64,000 nucleotides of DNA from the NCBI RefSeq assembly GCF_002443255.2, contig NW_019211456.1, positions 27,029,341 to 27,093,340 of the forward strand. The letters are read 5' to 3'. The translations under genes and the position numbers were made by a program. Within the stretch, counting starts at the first letter, position 1. Each line of letters opens with the position of its first letter. This document shows positions 36,817 to 46,978 of the stretch, piece after piece. The notes under the pieces are model-generated. The model saw only the letters and a program-made list of their open reading frames with translations. It was not told where the DNA came from and ran no database searches. The DNA is from Varroa destructor (taxonomy: Eukaryota > Arthropoda > Arachnida > Mesostigmata > Varroidae).

Positions 36817-39810
36817 TCACATTAAGTCTTCGTTTTCGTCGAGTTCTAGATCTTCTTCGGCGTCGTCAAAGGCCAATTTCTCCATTTCCATATCGATCTC
36901 TGCTTCAAGCAAGTCAACCTCGTTCGGTTCACTTTTTGACGGTGACTGACCTTGTTGCTGAAAAGCCGTTGCAGGTGCGGCGCCTGGTTCAGCTTGTCGA
37001 CTGGCTTCTGGGGTTTGTGTATCGGACAGAACGATTGACACCCCTTGGGGTAACACGGTTAAAGAGTCGTGCGCCGAAACTTGTATTTGATCGGGGCGAG
37101 ACTGTGTACTTGGATTGTTTTTTTCGATATGCTGTTTCGATTCGGATGCATACGGATGCAAGGCTTTTTCGACGAGTGGCTGAGCGAATCGTTCATGTTC
37201 CCGACTCTGTTTGATTACGTGTTCCTCGGCGATAAGCTTTCGAGAAGCGGGTGACTTGAAGTCGGGAATATCAAAGTGTTCTCCAGAAACAGCCACCTCC
37301 TCGATCAGGTTCCGTTCATGATTGGGCCTTACCTGAGGATAGATCCTTGCAGGCGCCTGGCGTCGTTTGGTCATCTCCTTCTTAAGGAACTGTTCCGCTT
37401 GTAAGCTCTCCTGGAAATCTGGGAATAGATTCTCATATCCCACAGGATCAGCTAGAGCCTGAGCTGCTTTCTCATTAGTTTGTCCAAGAAAGTCCTTCCA
37501 TTTTCCAACGATGCGCGCCGTATGCGAGGGGGCGTAGCATTTCGCAAAAAAGGCAGCCTCCGGAAGCCGACCCGTCTCTTCAAGGATTGCTAGAGCTTTC
37601 TCAATTTCGCCTAATAGGAAATACGACAAAAAAGCAACATTGTATTTGCCAGCTGGTACCGCGTTTTTGGCTAGTTGCTGCACCGTATTAGCGTCACCGG
37701 CCGACGTAGCAAGTAGCAACATTCCAGGGAAGTCCTGCGCCTGGTGAAGACATCGCTGAGCTAACCCGAACTGGCTTTGAACCAGTGCTAGTTCTGCCAA
37801 TTGCTTCCAGCGTTGTTCGGTAGCATTCTCTTGGGCCAACTGCAAAGCTGTCTTTAAATCGCCGAGCTGCAAAGCCAACTCAAACCTGTGCTCAGGGTCG
37901 ACGGAGACAGCCAATGCCTGTTTCTTAAAGCCCTGTTTCTCAAGGAAATGGGCCACCCGAGTACGTTGCTCTTTGGGGATTATCGGAAGTACCCTATCTG
38001 CGGTGTCGAAGTCTCTGCGCATTACAGCCGTCTGATATTCTAGAACTGAAACAAGCAGCGAATAAGACACCACATTGAGCTCTTTATCGCCAAGGTACAG
38101 CCGACTTTCCTTCGGCAAATAGCCAAGTACGTACATAATCCGATCGAGGTGTGCAATTGTGACGATCTCGCCGCCAACATAATAGTTAAGCCGATTTACA
38201 CTGTTCGTGTAGATGAAGCAGTCGCCCACCCATACACCTGTTTTAACGCATTCATTTACTTCGCTTAGCACGTCAAAAGCGTCTTCGACACCCTCCTCTG
38301 TTATTGCTTCTGGATTGGCATTAGCCACAGCTTCGGCATTGTACTTCAGTACAAAAAACGATTCTTCGGTACAGATCGCTACCATGTTGCCGTTATCGCT
38401 CCAGTGAACAGCCCTCGGTTGAATATCGATTCGACGAATAAGGTCAAGGGTTTCCCAGTCAAAGAGCGCGAGTCCCGATGACGACTTTACGGCGAGCAAG
38501 AAACCGCCGAATATTCCATCAGCGCCGTATTGGGGCTTGAAGGTCTTCTTTTCTTTGAAATTTTTGAAGATTTTTACTGTTGAGGCATTCTCTCGTACAG
38601 CGTACTCAGATGAATCTTGAGCCCAAACGAACTCTTGCGCCGAGCCGAATGACTTGCTCCGGAGGGCCATAGAGGTATAGATGATGTACTCACCATCACC
38701 ACAAACAACTACGAAACGACCGTTCGGATTGTGTGAGATCGTTTGTGGGTAGATTTCGCAACTACCCATGTCCTTGATCTGCAAGGGTAACCGTTCTCCG
38801 TCTTTCACCTCTGTGTCGCCCATCGCCTTCAAGTTGGCCTGCTGTACTTCAGAATGTTTGGCCCAAATAATTTTCCCAGACGCATCCATCGACATGGCTG
38901 GTTCTTCACGACCCAACTTGATGAGGATCGATCCTTCATCATAACCCAACGCCATGTTGTTTGAGCCGGCTAAAGCTTGAATTGTCCACACACGTTCGAG
39001 TCCATAATTGAGCGTGTTCTCAAGGCGATACGTGTTGGCATGCCAAATCCTGACAGTACCATCTTCAGAGCCTGTAAGGATAACGGGCAACTCCGGGTGG
39101 AAGCACACTGCGCTAATATTCTGTGCGTGCCCATCAAGCGTTTGAACGCAGGCTTTGTTCTGGTAATCCCAAATCTTTACCTGACGGTCATCTGCTCCAG
39201 AGATAATGTATGGCTTTTCGCCGCCGTGATAATAGTCTACACAGTTAACTCCTTTTGAGTGTCCGTCCAATGTGAAGTTAGGCGTCGCTGAGCCCAGTTG
39301 CCATACTTTGACAGTAAAATCAAGCGACGCAGACGCAAACGTATTGTTATCTTTAGGGTTAAACACCACCTGCATAACGTAATGCGTGTGGCCCTCGAAC
39401 ACCTGCTGGCATGCCCACTGCCGGTCCCAATTCCAGAGTTTTATAAGCATATCATCTGATGATGTCAGAATGAACGGCTGAGTGGGGTGAACGGCTATGG
39501 AGCGGATGTAGTCACTATGAGCTTCAAACTGGTGCACCCGCTCTAGGGTGTTGTAATTGAACACGCGAACAAGCATATCGTCTGAGCCGGACACGATCCA
39601 GTTCTTCCGTGGAACAAATCGAGCAGCTCGTACAGGAACATCGCACACCTCAAACGTTTTAACCATTTGTTGGCTCTCATGATTCCATACGTGGATGTTG
39701 CCGTTGTATAAAGAACAGAGCATCCATGGCTCGGTTGGATGCAAATCAACGCATTTGACTCGATCTGACCGAGCCAGTAGCTTACGCTTCACATCAAGTT
39801 TCAGCGGCAT
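36817..39810 (-). CDS. COPB2: Coatomer subunit beta' (beta'-COP), intronless
   Basis: A single uninterrupted ORF of 997 residues. It begins MPLKLDVKRKLLARSDRVK, the canonical beta'-COP N-terminus, so the start is secure. Residues 1-300 form the first seven-bladed WD40 propeller (repeats ending VWNH, VFNY, LWNW, VWQL, IWDY, RIWH). In this family it binds dilysine KKxx cargo signals. A second propeller spans roughly 305-590 and an alpha-solenoid about 595-830; together these build the COPI outer coat for Golgi-to-ER retrograde traffic. The C-terminal tail of about 170 residues is low-complexity and ends in the acidic LEAEIDMEMEKLAFDDAEED pattern known from orthologs. The protein is about 90 residues longer than the human protein (906), the extra length lying in the tail. 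Absence of any intron is unusual for this gene, which has many in vertebrates. The frame is intact with no sign of decay, so it is probably functional. Confidence 0.97.
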   Translation of the reverse strand: MPLKLDVKRKLLARSDRVKCVDLHPTEPWMLCSLYNGNIHVWNHESQQMVKTFEVCDVPVRAARFVPRKNWIVSGSDDMLVRVFNYNTLERVHQFEAHSDYIRSIAVHPTQPFILTSSDDMLIKLWNWDRQWACQQVFEGHTHYVMQVVFNPKDNNTFASASLDFTVKVWQLGSATPNFTLDGHSKGVNCVDYYHGGEKPYIISGADDRQVKIWDYQNKACVQTLDGHAQNISAVCFHPELPVILTGSEDGTVRIWHANTYRLENTLNYGLERVWTIQALAGSNNMALGYDEGSILIKLGREEPAMSMDASGKIIWAKHSEVQQANLKAMGDTEVKDGERLPLQIKDMGSCEIYPQTISHNPNGRFVVVCGDGEYIIYTSMALRSKSFGSAQEFVWAQDSSEYAVRENASTVKIFKNFKEKKTFKPQYGADGIFGGFLLAVKSSSGLALFDWETLDLIRRIDIQPRAVHWSDNGNMVAICTEESFFVLKYNAEAVANANPEAITEEGVEDAFDVLSEVNECVKTGVWVGDCFIYTNSVNRLNYYVGGEIVTIAHLDRIMYVLGYLPKESRLYLGDKELNVVSYSLLVSVLEYQTAVMRRDFDTADRVLPIIPKEQRTRVAHFLEKQGFKKQALAVSVDPEHRFELALQLGDLKTALQLAQENATEQRWKQLAELALVQSQFGLAQRCLHQAQDFPGMLLLATSAGDANTVQQLAKNAVPAGKYNVAFLSYFLLGEIEKALAILEETGRLPEAAFFAKCYAPSHTARIVGKWKDFLGQTNEKAAQALADPVGYENLFPDFQESLQAEQFLKKEMTKRRQAPARIYPQVRPNHERNLIEEVAVSGEHFDIPDFKSPASRKLIAEEHVIKQSREHERFAQPLVEKALHPYASESKQHIEKNNPSTQSRPDQIQVSAHDSLTVLPQGVSIVLSDTQTPEASRQAEPGAAPATAFQQQGQSPSKSEPNEVDLLEAEIDMEMEKLAFDDAEEDLELDENEDLM

Positions 39811-42800
39811 CCTCGCACTTTACGCAATGCACACACACTTCATACAACCAAGGAAAATTATATTTCCAATCCCCGCCTTTTAACTACGTTACCCCGGCAC
39901 TACTCGTAGCGGGTACACACACGTCAGTTTGATCATTGGGCCTCCAACACGTAAGACATAAACATTTATCTGATCAGACCGAACTCCCTCTTAATTGGCG
40001 GAACGAAGGAGGCACAAAACCTTCGAGCTGTGCTCTATTTTATTGTACATTCCTTTATTTGTGAAGTAAAGTGTAGTGCGACTGTCCTACATTATATAGA
40101 AAGTATCGTTGATACCTGTGTCGATTGTTTCCGACTACGTTTCATATAGAATAAAGGCATTTACAATACCGTCGAGATGATTATCAAGAGCCACGCTCTC
40201 GGATCAATGCTGTCGTCCCGTCAATTTAGCACATGGACTGATTTAAATAAGTCTGTATTTTCATTGTCTACAGGTGCACATTTAGGCGCGCGTTATACGG
40301 CAGCGATATTGTATAAATCCTCTTATTTGAAATATTTACTGGTTTGCTTCCTCAGCGTCGCTAAGTTCGGTTCATTAAGAATTTTGTAGTAGCTAATAGT
40401 GTTTCTGATCGACACTGAAGTTAGAGCAAAACCTCCGGCTACCAACAATGATAACTGTATGTGTTTCATCAACACAAAAAATACCCAAGCGTACCATCAC
40501 TCACTAGTTTGCACTATAAGCAACTATAAAACAACTCAAGCTGACATTATATACCAATTGAATATCTATTATAAAACTGTACTCTAAAGGAATACGCGTG
40601 ACTGTGAATTGAATTCAAACAGGATTTATTTGCCTTCTTATAATCCAACTTATGTGTGGGTGAATGAATGAACATCAGGCAGCGAATTTCCGAGGATACT
40701 ATAGTATATAAATTGACAATACTCAATTGCATAATGCTCATATGGTGTCCATTCTTGCTTTACCGTTATGATCAGATCTCGAAATATAAACAAATTACAA
40801 AGCTGGTACTTTCAGCCATAATTAATTTGTAGTAGGCGGACGCCTTTAGTTGCGTGGAATGATCTGTATTCACCCTTTCTCCGTAAGAAAGAACGCCTGA
40901 GTGTTTTTTCTTGATTAAAATCGAACCACTGCGTTTTCGTATCATACGTGGTTTTGTTGTTACAGTTTTGGAGTTTCCTGATTAATATTTTAATAACTAC
41001 GAAATAGCGAATAATTCTATAATAATGATTTATTATTTATTTTTAGAAATAGATAATAAGCGATTAAATTTCGTAGCGCGCTCATCGATTTGTCCAAAAA
41101 TTAACTGGAAATTAAAAGATGTGCAAAGACAACATTTTACGTGAGTGTAAAACATTCGTCCGATAAGTGGGAATATATAATGCTATTAAGCATAGCAGCA
41201 GTTTGGAGAAAATCGAGCTCATTAAGCGAAGAAATAAGTCTAGTACTCCTGGAGCGAGTGTGGCAGGTAGCTGCTTCGCTAAATACAGTTTACCTACAGT
41301 TATTACATACATTTAGAAAAAAATACGCGTTGGTATCCCGATAGCTCTATTCTAACAAGTGGCTAGCCCGTTGTATCGATCTTTCATTGATACACATGCT
41401 CAAAGAGCTCATAAACACAGTTTTGTAATCGCACCCAAAAATACAGTTTAGCAGCGGCAAAGCCCAGCGTTATGCAATGGTTAGAGTAACACATAAATGT
41501 AAATAAATCTATGTAAATAAAAAAATATGTTTCAGTAGATGCTTCTCTAATTCATAGAACTTATGTTACATTGAACGAAAAGTACCCTATGAATGAAATG
41601 CCTCTAAAAATAAAAGAAAAACAGAGTTTTCGGAGAGTTTTCGAAATCAAATCGGTATAATATTTTCCGTCACATACAGGTAATAATAGTCTTGAGTTGT
41701 AATATCTTTCAGGGACATGTTTGAATATAATACATAAGTAAGTAATAATGTAATGTGCAAAAGAGACGCAAAGTTAGGGCCGTCGCCGGTGGTACCTTGA
41801 TCACAAAAATTATCTTTTCTTTTTGGTGTCCTGGAAACTATTTGCGAATTATAAATCGATAAGGTCTCAAGTAGGTTTCATGCCATTGAACTGCAAATCA
41901 CTACTTTAATGAAATGTATTAATACTGATTCATCTAAGATTGCTAAAATTACATTTAGTTAACGGCTATCTTAATTATCAACATGTTTCAGCCAGAATTT
42001 TCGCCATCCCAAGCAGTTCACTTCTGTCTTAGCGCATCTCTGAATTCTTTGATAGGCAATCTGTCTAAAAATCAATATAGGTCTTCATATATGTATATAT
42101 ATATATAAAGACCTATATTGATTTTGATGAGCAAGAACTGCTATCGATCTTTTTTAACATGCTGCTCTCGAACCATTCTACATCACTCCATCAAACTGAT
42201 ACGTCTGAGGATGCACTCCTAAAGTAACCCTATTTTGCTAAGCGCTGTCGAATTTAATTCCAGTTCTAATCACACAAGCTGAATCACTCCCTACGGATCG
42301 CTCTTTAAGATTGGGATCAAGACACGGTTTAAGTTATGAAACTTTTTTATGAGTCGACAGGCGCAACCGAAGCTTATCGAAACATCTTCTGAGGGTGAAT
42401 TTTAAATTCATAGTTCCTTCAAGGATCTGTCAGGGTAGGTAGCTCGATACGGCTAACCTAAAAACGCATATGCTTCGAGTTTTATATGCGATAGTGTCGT
42501 TAAGCATTAATTCATATGGCTGGCAATCTGGGTGGACCAAATCAAAGAAGAAATTACTATAATCATCGCCTTTTCTATTGCTTGAATTTCTAGCGGGGAA
42601 CCAAACTTTTTAAGACTATTTGAACCTTGACCACCATTGCGCCTCCTTGGTTAGTAGCCAGCCACGTTACCACTACATGACCGCTGGGGCAATTATAACC
42701 TTACTGTCGCTCTACTGATTTCACCCTAATGCATATACAACGCAAACGTTAAGACAAAAACATCAGACCATAATCCACCTTAACCGACGGAAGGAACGAA

Positions 42801-43118
42801 ATACAAAAGCTCGGAGCTGTAGCCTCTCTATGTACAAGCGTCGTTATATATAAACCACAAGGTAGCGTTTCATATTGAGCCATTAATATAGACTATATTA
42901 TTTACGAACAGTGCAATAAAATATTTATAATGTCTTTGAGATTCTCGCAAGCAGTCGCGAACCCCATACACTTTGCACGTTCCGTCGATTTACCGATGCG
43001 TGGAAGGTACAGAGTAAGCTGACCGTCTTTTCATCGTCATAAACAGTTTGCGAAGGTCGTTTTGTAGGATAGTTGCAGTGTGATTTCCAGTGTGTACAGC
43101 CAGGTAACACAAAGCAAA
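39811..43118. other. Intergenic region between divergent COPB2 and COX6A
   Basis: About 3.3 kb of AT-rich sequence that should contain both promoters. Sequence near 39811-39900 is the likely COPB2 5' UTR. No ORF is convincing. It contains a hairpin with 18-bp perfect arms at 42068-42125. Confidence 0.55.
42068..42125. repeat. Perfect 18-bp inverted repeat with TA-rich loop
   Basis: Arms at 42068-42085 and 42108-42125 are exact reverse complements (core AATATAGGTCTT / AAGACCTATATT). They enclose a 22-nt loop that is itself mostly TA. It could be a MITE relic or a hairpin-forming insertion. Confidence 0.85.
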
Positions 43119-43430
43119 ATGCAGCGTGTGCTTACTATCGCTGTGCGGCGATTTGCCAGTGAAGCCAAAGGTGCACAAGATTACGCGGCTTCGGAAAAAC
43201 TTTGGAGGAATCTCTCACTCTTTGTCTGCTTGCCAGCCATGATAATATGTACGATAAACTCCTACATTGCCGAGAAAGAGCATCACGAGCACTTCCAGCG
43301 TCCTACGTTTGTGAAGTACGACTATCTGAAAATCCAAACGAAGAAATATCCATGGGGAGATGGACAACGCACGCTTTTCCACAATCCGAAAGTCAACGCT
43401 TTGCCTACCGGTTATGAAGATGAACAGTAA
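43119..43430 (+). CDS. COX6A: Cytochrome c oxidase subunit 6A, mitochondrial
   Basis: A single-exon protein of 103 residues that starts MQRVLTIAVRRFAS, a basic amphipathic mitochondrial presequence. One membrane helix follows at about 31-51 (LSLFVCLPAMIICTINSYI). The matrix/intermembrane tail carries the family signature KKYPWGDGQRTLFHNP and ends LPTGYEDEQ, almost identical to animal COX6A. It is a nuclear-encoded regulatory subunit of respiratory complex IV in the inner mitochondrial membrane. The ATG at 43119 is preferred; upstream in-frame sequence back to 43080 has no ATG. The stop TAA is at 43428. The convergent neighbour is MRPL42, also mitochondrial. Confidence 0.96.
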   Translation: MQRVLTIAVRRFASEAKGAQDYAASEKLWRNLSLFVCLPAMIICTINSYIAEKEHHEHFQRPTFVKYDYLKIQTKKYPWGDGQRTLFHNPKVNALPTGYEDEQ

Positions 43431-43536
43431 AGTCGGCCTGTAGTATGGACGAAAAAGCGATCAAAGAGAAAGCTTGCTAAGAAAGAAAGAAACTCGGGAG
43501 ATCGGGGTGTCGTCTACCATCTCGGTGCTTTGGATC

Positions 43537-43542
43537 AATAAA
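43537..43542 (+). promoter_or_regulatory. COX6A polyadenylation signal
   Basis: Canonical AATAAA 107 nt after the COX6A stop codon, a typical distance for a short housekeeping transcript. Confidence 0.6.
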
Positions 43543-44993
43543 TACTTGCTCGTTTTTGGGATTGATTTTCTGAACTGATCGAGAATGCAACGACCTAGTT
43601 GTGGAAATTTAGCAGTGAAGGCCCATTCAAAACAAGTAACCATTAAAATCGACTTTTAAGGCAATACAACCGATTTATTAAAATTAGGAAAGGAAACTGA
43701 ATAAGTGTGAGCTATTATAATAAAAGTTACGAGGTAGTGTGTCACTTAGTATGTAATTAATAAAAAGTCCTAACAAAAAATCGTAAACTGACCGTGTAAT
43801 ACGTTCACAGCGTTTAGGTATAGCTAGGTTCTTTTTTTAGCTTTTTCCACACATTGATTCCTTTAACTAAAAATAAGGTTGTGGAATTATGCAAAAGCTA
43901 TTTACTATTTCATCAAATTATGGAATTTTGCATTGTAATTCTACCCTTATAATTTAAAAACCATAGCAAATTCTCCAGGAAGATATTACCTAGAGTTTTA
44001 TTTTATACTGATTTTATCAGGTGCTTTAATTTCTGTAACGCTATCGAGTTTAGCATTTCCAAAAATGTCCGGGCACAGAACTAACAATTAGGGTCGCTGT
44101 AGCAGACAATAAAAAAATGGTGCAATTTATATTCATTTTGCTTGAAATTTTCAAGGGATTTAAAACTTTTTATACTCGAAATATAAAATCTGTAATTATT
44201 TCAAACTATTATTTCAAAAATTCTAAATGTAAAATCTGTGCTTTTTATCAATTAGCAGGCATCGCAAGTTCGGTAGCTTCTCTTTTTTATTTTGTTAGCG
44301 ATATCGATATTTTTTACACATTATACAGTGAATGCTAAATTTCTTTAGATTTGTTTTCGTCAATTAATTTTTCATTAAAATTGTCATACATAAATGTGAA
44401 TATGTTCACCCTAGATGGGCGCGCCAGTGGCTTACGAGTAAGCTATATAATTTTCAATCGAGTAGCTTATATATTTCGGCTTCGTTAATCAAACAGACGT
44501 CAATCTGTCAATCAATCCGAAAGCGCCTAGAAATATAATAATACTCTGTACCATTCTCATCATAAGTCTATTATTCCATCACTGGACCCATTTTGTCAAG
44601 GTTTTGAGAACATTGTTTTTTCCTTCCGAAAAAAGAATATGCAGTGGTACAGAAAATTTCCAGCTGGTTTTCAAATTACGTAGCTCCGGAAGTTAAAGAA
44701 AAAAGCAATATCCGGGATTTATTAGTGAATTATGCGCTAGAGAGACCGCAATCTGCCACATTATATGATTCCCTTAGGTGCATACAAATAGAAACTATAA
44801 CATTCAGCTGTTGTCGACGGCAACAAAACCAGATATTATAATGTCATAGGGTGGATTTATTTTAAGTTAATCACCATATTGTAAGTTAACTATGTTTCGA
44901 TGGTACCAATTGCTTCCTAAGTTACAAAATATGCCTTCTTAAAATAAAAGTATACACCAGCAACAATCACTTTTTTTTTATAAAATAAAAGTA
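43543..44993. other. Intergenic region between convergent COX6A and MRPL42
   Basis: AT-rich. An ORF fragment at 44644-44841 (+) reads QKISSWFSNYVAPEVKEKS and has ordinary-looking composition. I do not recognise it and it lacks an ATG at the true start of the frame. Nothing else is seen. Confidence 0.5.
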
Positions 44994-44999
44994 TTTATT
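44994..44999 (-). promoter_or_regulatory. MRPL42 polyadenylation signal
   Basis: TTTATT on the + strand gives AATAAA on the minus strand, 56 nt beyond the MRPL42 stop. Confidence 0.55.
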
Positions 45000-45054
45000 G
45001 CCACTCCTCAAAACATGTACCTGTACGCGAATACTAGTTTCGAATTAATGAATT

Positions 45055-45742
45055 TTATAGGCCATCGCGGTCGTGCTTTCGCCGATATGTTTTCTTATCA
45101 CGGGGTTGGGCGTACCATCGATGTTTATTCGTGTACGTTATTTTCCTGAGGTACTCTACCTCGTTTCGAATATTTCGGAAGAACAACGGACGAGTAGGAA
45201 GCTTCAAAGCGGTTGAAGCCTGAAACAAAAGTCACACTTGTCATAAGACATTGTATATATATTCTATATAAATATAGAATAATAAGATAGATTCAACCCT
45301 GCTATGTTGTACAACACAATATGGTTGAATCGACACAAGCAATACTAATTTTTGTTGAACGGCGGTTCACGTAAAGAACACGACGCTTTTCGAGGCCGCA
45401 TAGGGTGAATTATATATATTACACTTAGCAGAGTATTCCGTCAAATACCCTATTAAACTCGCGTTAGTTCATAAGTAATGACGATGAAAGGGAATACGCA
45501 GACACCAAAATCATGTACCTCTTTGGCTGCCTCACGGATTTCCTCCTCAGTGGCTTCTAATGGTCTGGTGTGTTCGAATGGGACATCCCTTTCTGGGTGC
45601 CAAGCCACAAAAAGCCGGCAATTTGCCGCAGGAACTACGAGGTCTCGAGTCAACGTATCCTCACTATTTTTCGTAGGGTTTATCGAAGAAGAGCTAAATT
45701 TGAGATTGTCTTTCGTCGCTCGCCATCCGGATGGTGTCAAAG
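45055..45742 (-). CDS. MRPL42: Mitochondrial ribosomal protein L42 (5' exon not found)
   Basis: Two minus-strand exons are seen: 45742-45519, ending AAAGAG|GTACAT, and 45219-45055, starting after TTTCAG and ending in TAA. They join in phase 0 across a 299-bp intron. The first carries CRLFVAWHPERDVPFEHTRPL, matching the animal L42 motif (V)xxHPxxDxPYEHTKPL. The second ends KITYTNKHRWYAQPRDKK, matching the KHRWYP C-terminal motif. About 128 residues are visible; human L42 is 142. The protein belongs to the large subunit of the mitochondrial ribosome (and was also described as S32). An in-frame stop lies just upstream of 45742, so an upstream exon ending in phase 1 with the start codon and targeting peptide must exist. 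The acceptor could be at 45743 or 45746. I found no convincing candidate for that exon up to 46.9 kb. Confidence 0.8.
45260..45331. repeat. Two adjacent palindromes in the MRPL42 intron
   Basis: The first (45260-45281) has 9-bp arms TATTCTATA/TATAGAATA. The second (45290-45331) is an imperfect 42-bp palindrome centred on TGTTGT|ACAACA, with outer arms GATTCAACC/GGTTGAATC. Both lie inside the 299-bp intron. Confidence 0.7.
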
Positions 45743-45745
45743 CTA

Positions 45746-46978
45746 CTTATATGGACGCAAGAAGAAACGACGCTTGCTAAGAATAAAGAACCATTAGAAG
45801 GACTTGTGCAATGTGGGTAAAGGTGCAAGCCTTGCCCGTCTACAACGTATCGTAAACATAAAAAAACTTCGTTAAAAAAAGTTTGTTCAAAAAATATTTC
45901 TTTAAAATTCGTTTTTCATGAAATAGGCGCTATTCCAAAAGGCACCGTGTATAAGCGAAAAAAAAAAACAATTTCAATTGGTAAAACTGTAATTAAATTC
46001 TAATACATTTTTTGGACAAAGTTATCTTATTTAGCAACAAAGACACCACATCTCCCTGATAGTTCCTACGTTTTTCGTTAAAGCCTAATTGAAATGTGTT
46101 AGATAGTGCTCCAGATTCTATCGTCAAATGTTTATAATCCGCTGCTTCTAGTTCAGTCGAATGGAGATACACACTTAAATGCATTTATTATTAGGCAGAT
46201 ACTTCGCTGAATGATGCATTTGTGTTTCAATTTACACTTTGTTGATAAGACGCATGCAATATATCTGATTGCGATTAGCAGTTATAGTAGGACTTAGCTA
46301 TACCTAAACTGTGACGGTACAAGATTTAGCATATAATTAAACAATCTGTTAAGCACTTTATGAGAACGCTATAATTAAACTAGTCTAGACATTGTTCTTT
46401 TTTACAATTATCCACTGATTAAGTAGGAGATTGAGCACACGTTGCCTAGAAATGCATACATTCTCTCTACTTTTTTTTTAACTACTCTTTAAGCGCGTAA
46501 TTCACTCACTAAACCTCTGTGCGATAGTCGATAGACGAAACATTTGGAAATATTTAATTCCTCACAGAGCGCGCACGACCATAGAGATGGAGCAATCGCA
46601 TACCTCGAACAATTCGACTGCAAATGTGGCGGAGTAATATACAACCATTTGACAACAAGCTTTAAATATTTAAATCACATCGGTTATACATTAAATCTCA
46701 ATTAACATTTTAAGCCTATCGATCCCAGTGGTCTGACGCTCGAGTGGTTTTAAAACAGAGTTTATGACCTTTTTTGTTCAAATGTATCAAGTGAAAATTT
46801 CGGCGCTGGTTGCCGTCGGCTTCTCGAGCTGACCGCGTCACGCGAAGAAGACTCTGTTTATGTTTATATACAACAACACAAAACCCAAGGATCCCTGCAG
46901 TGGGACTGATAGCATGTCCGGAGGCCGTGTCTGTCTGGTCGAGCACTCTGTACATTGTCATATATAATTAAGCGTGCT
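45746..46978. other. Divergent intergenic region between MRPL42 and zinc-finger gene
   Basis: About 1.2 kb with presumably shared or back-to-back promoters and the missing MRPL42 first exon. A minus-strand ORF at 46716-46961 overlaps the opposite gene's start and shows no recognisable similarity. Nothing else could be supported. Confidence 0.45.

Noticed and set aside
36817..39810. COPB2 as a processed pseudogene
   Set aside because: All 997 codons are open and propeller and solenoid motifs are intact, so a functional intronless gene is more likely.
44644..44841. ORF with QKISSWFSNYVAPEV resembling a homeodomain helix 3 (WFxN)
   Set aside because: The preceding helices and basic arm of a homeodomain are absent and the frame has no ATG start. 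The resemblance is limited to four residues.
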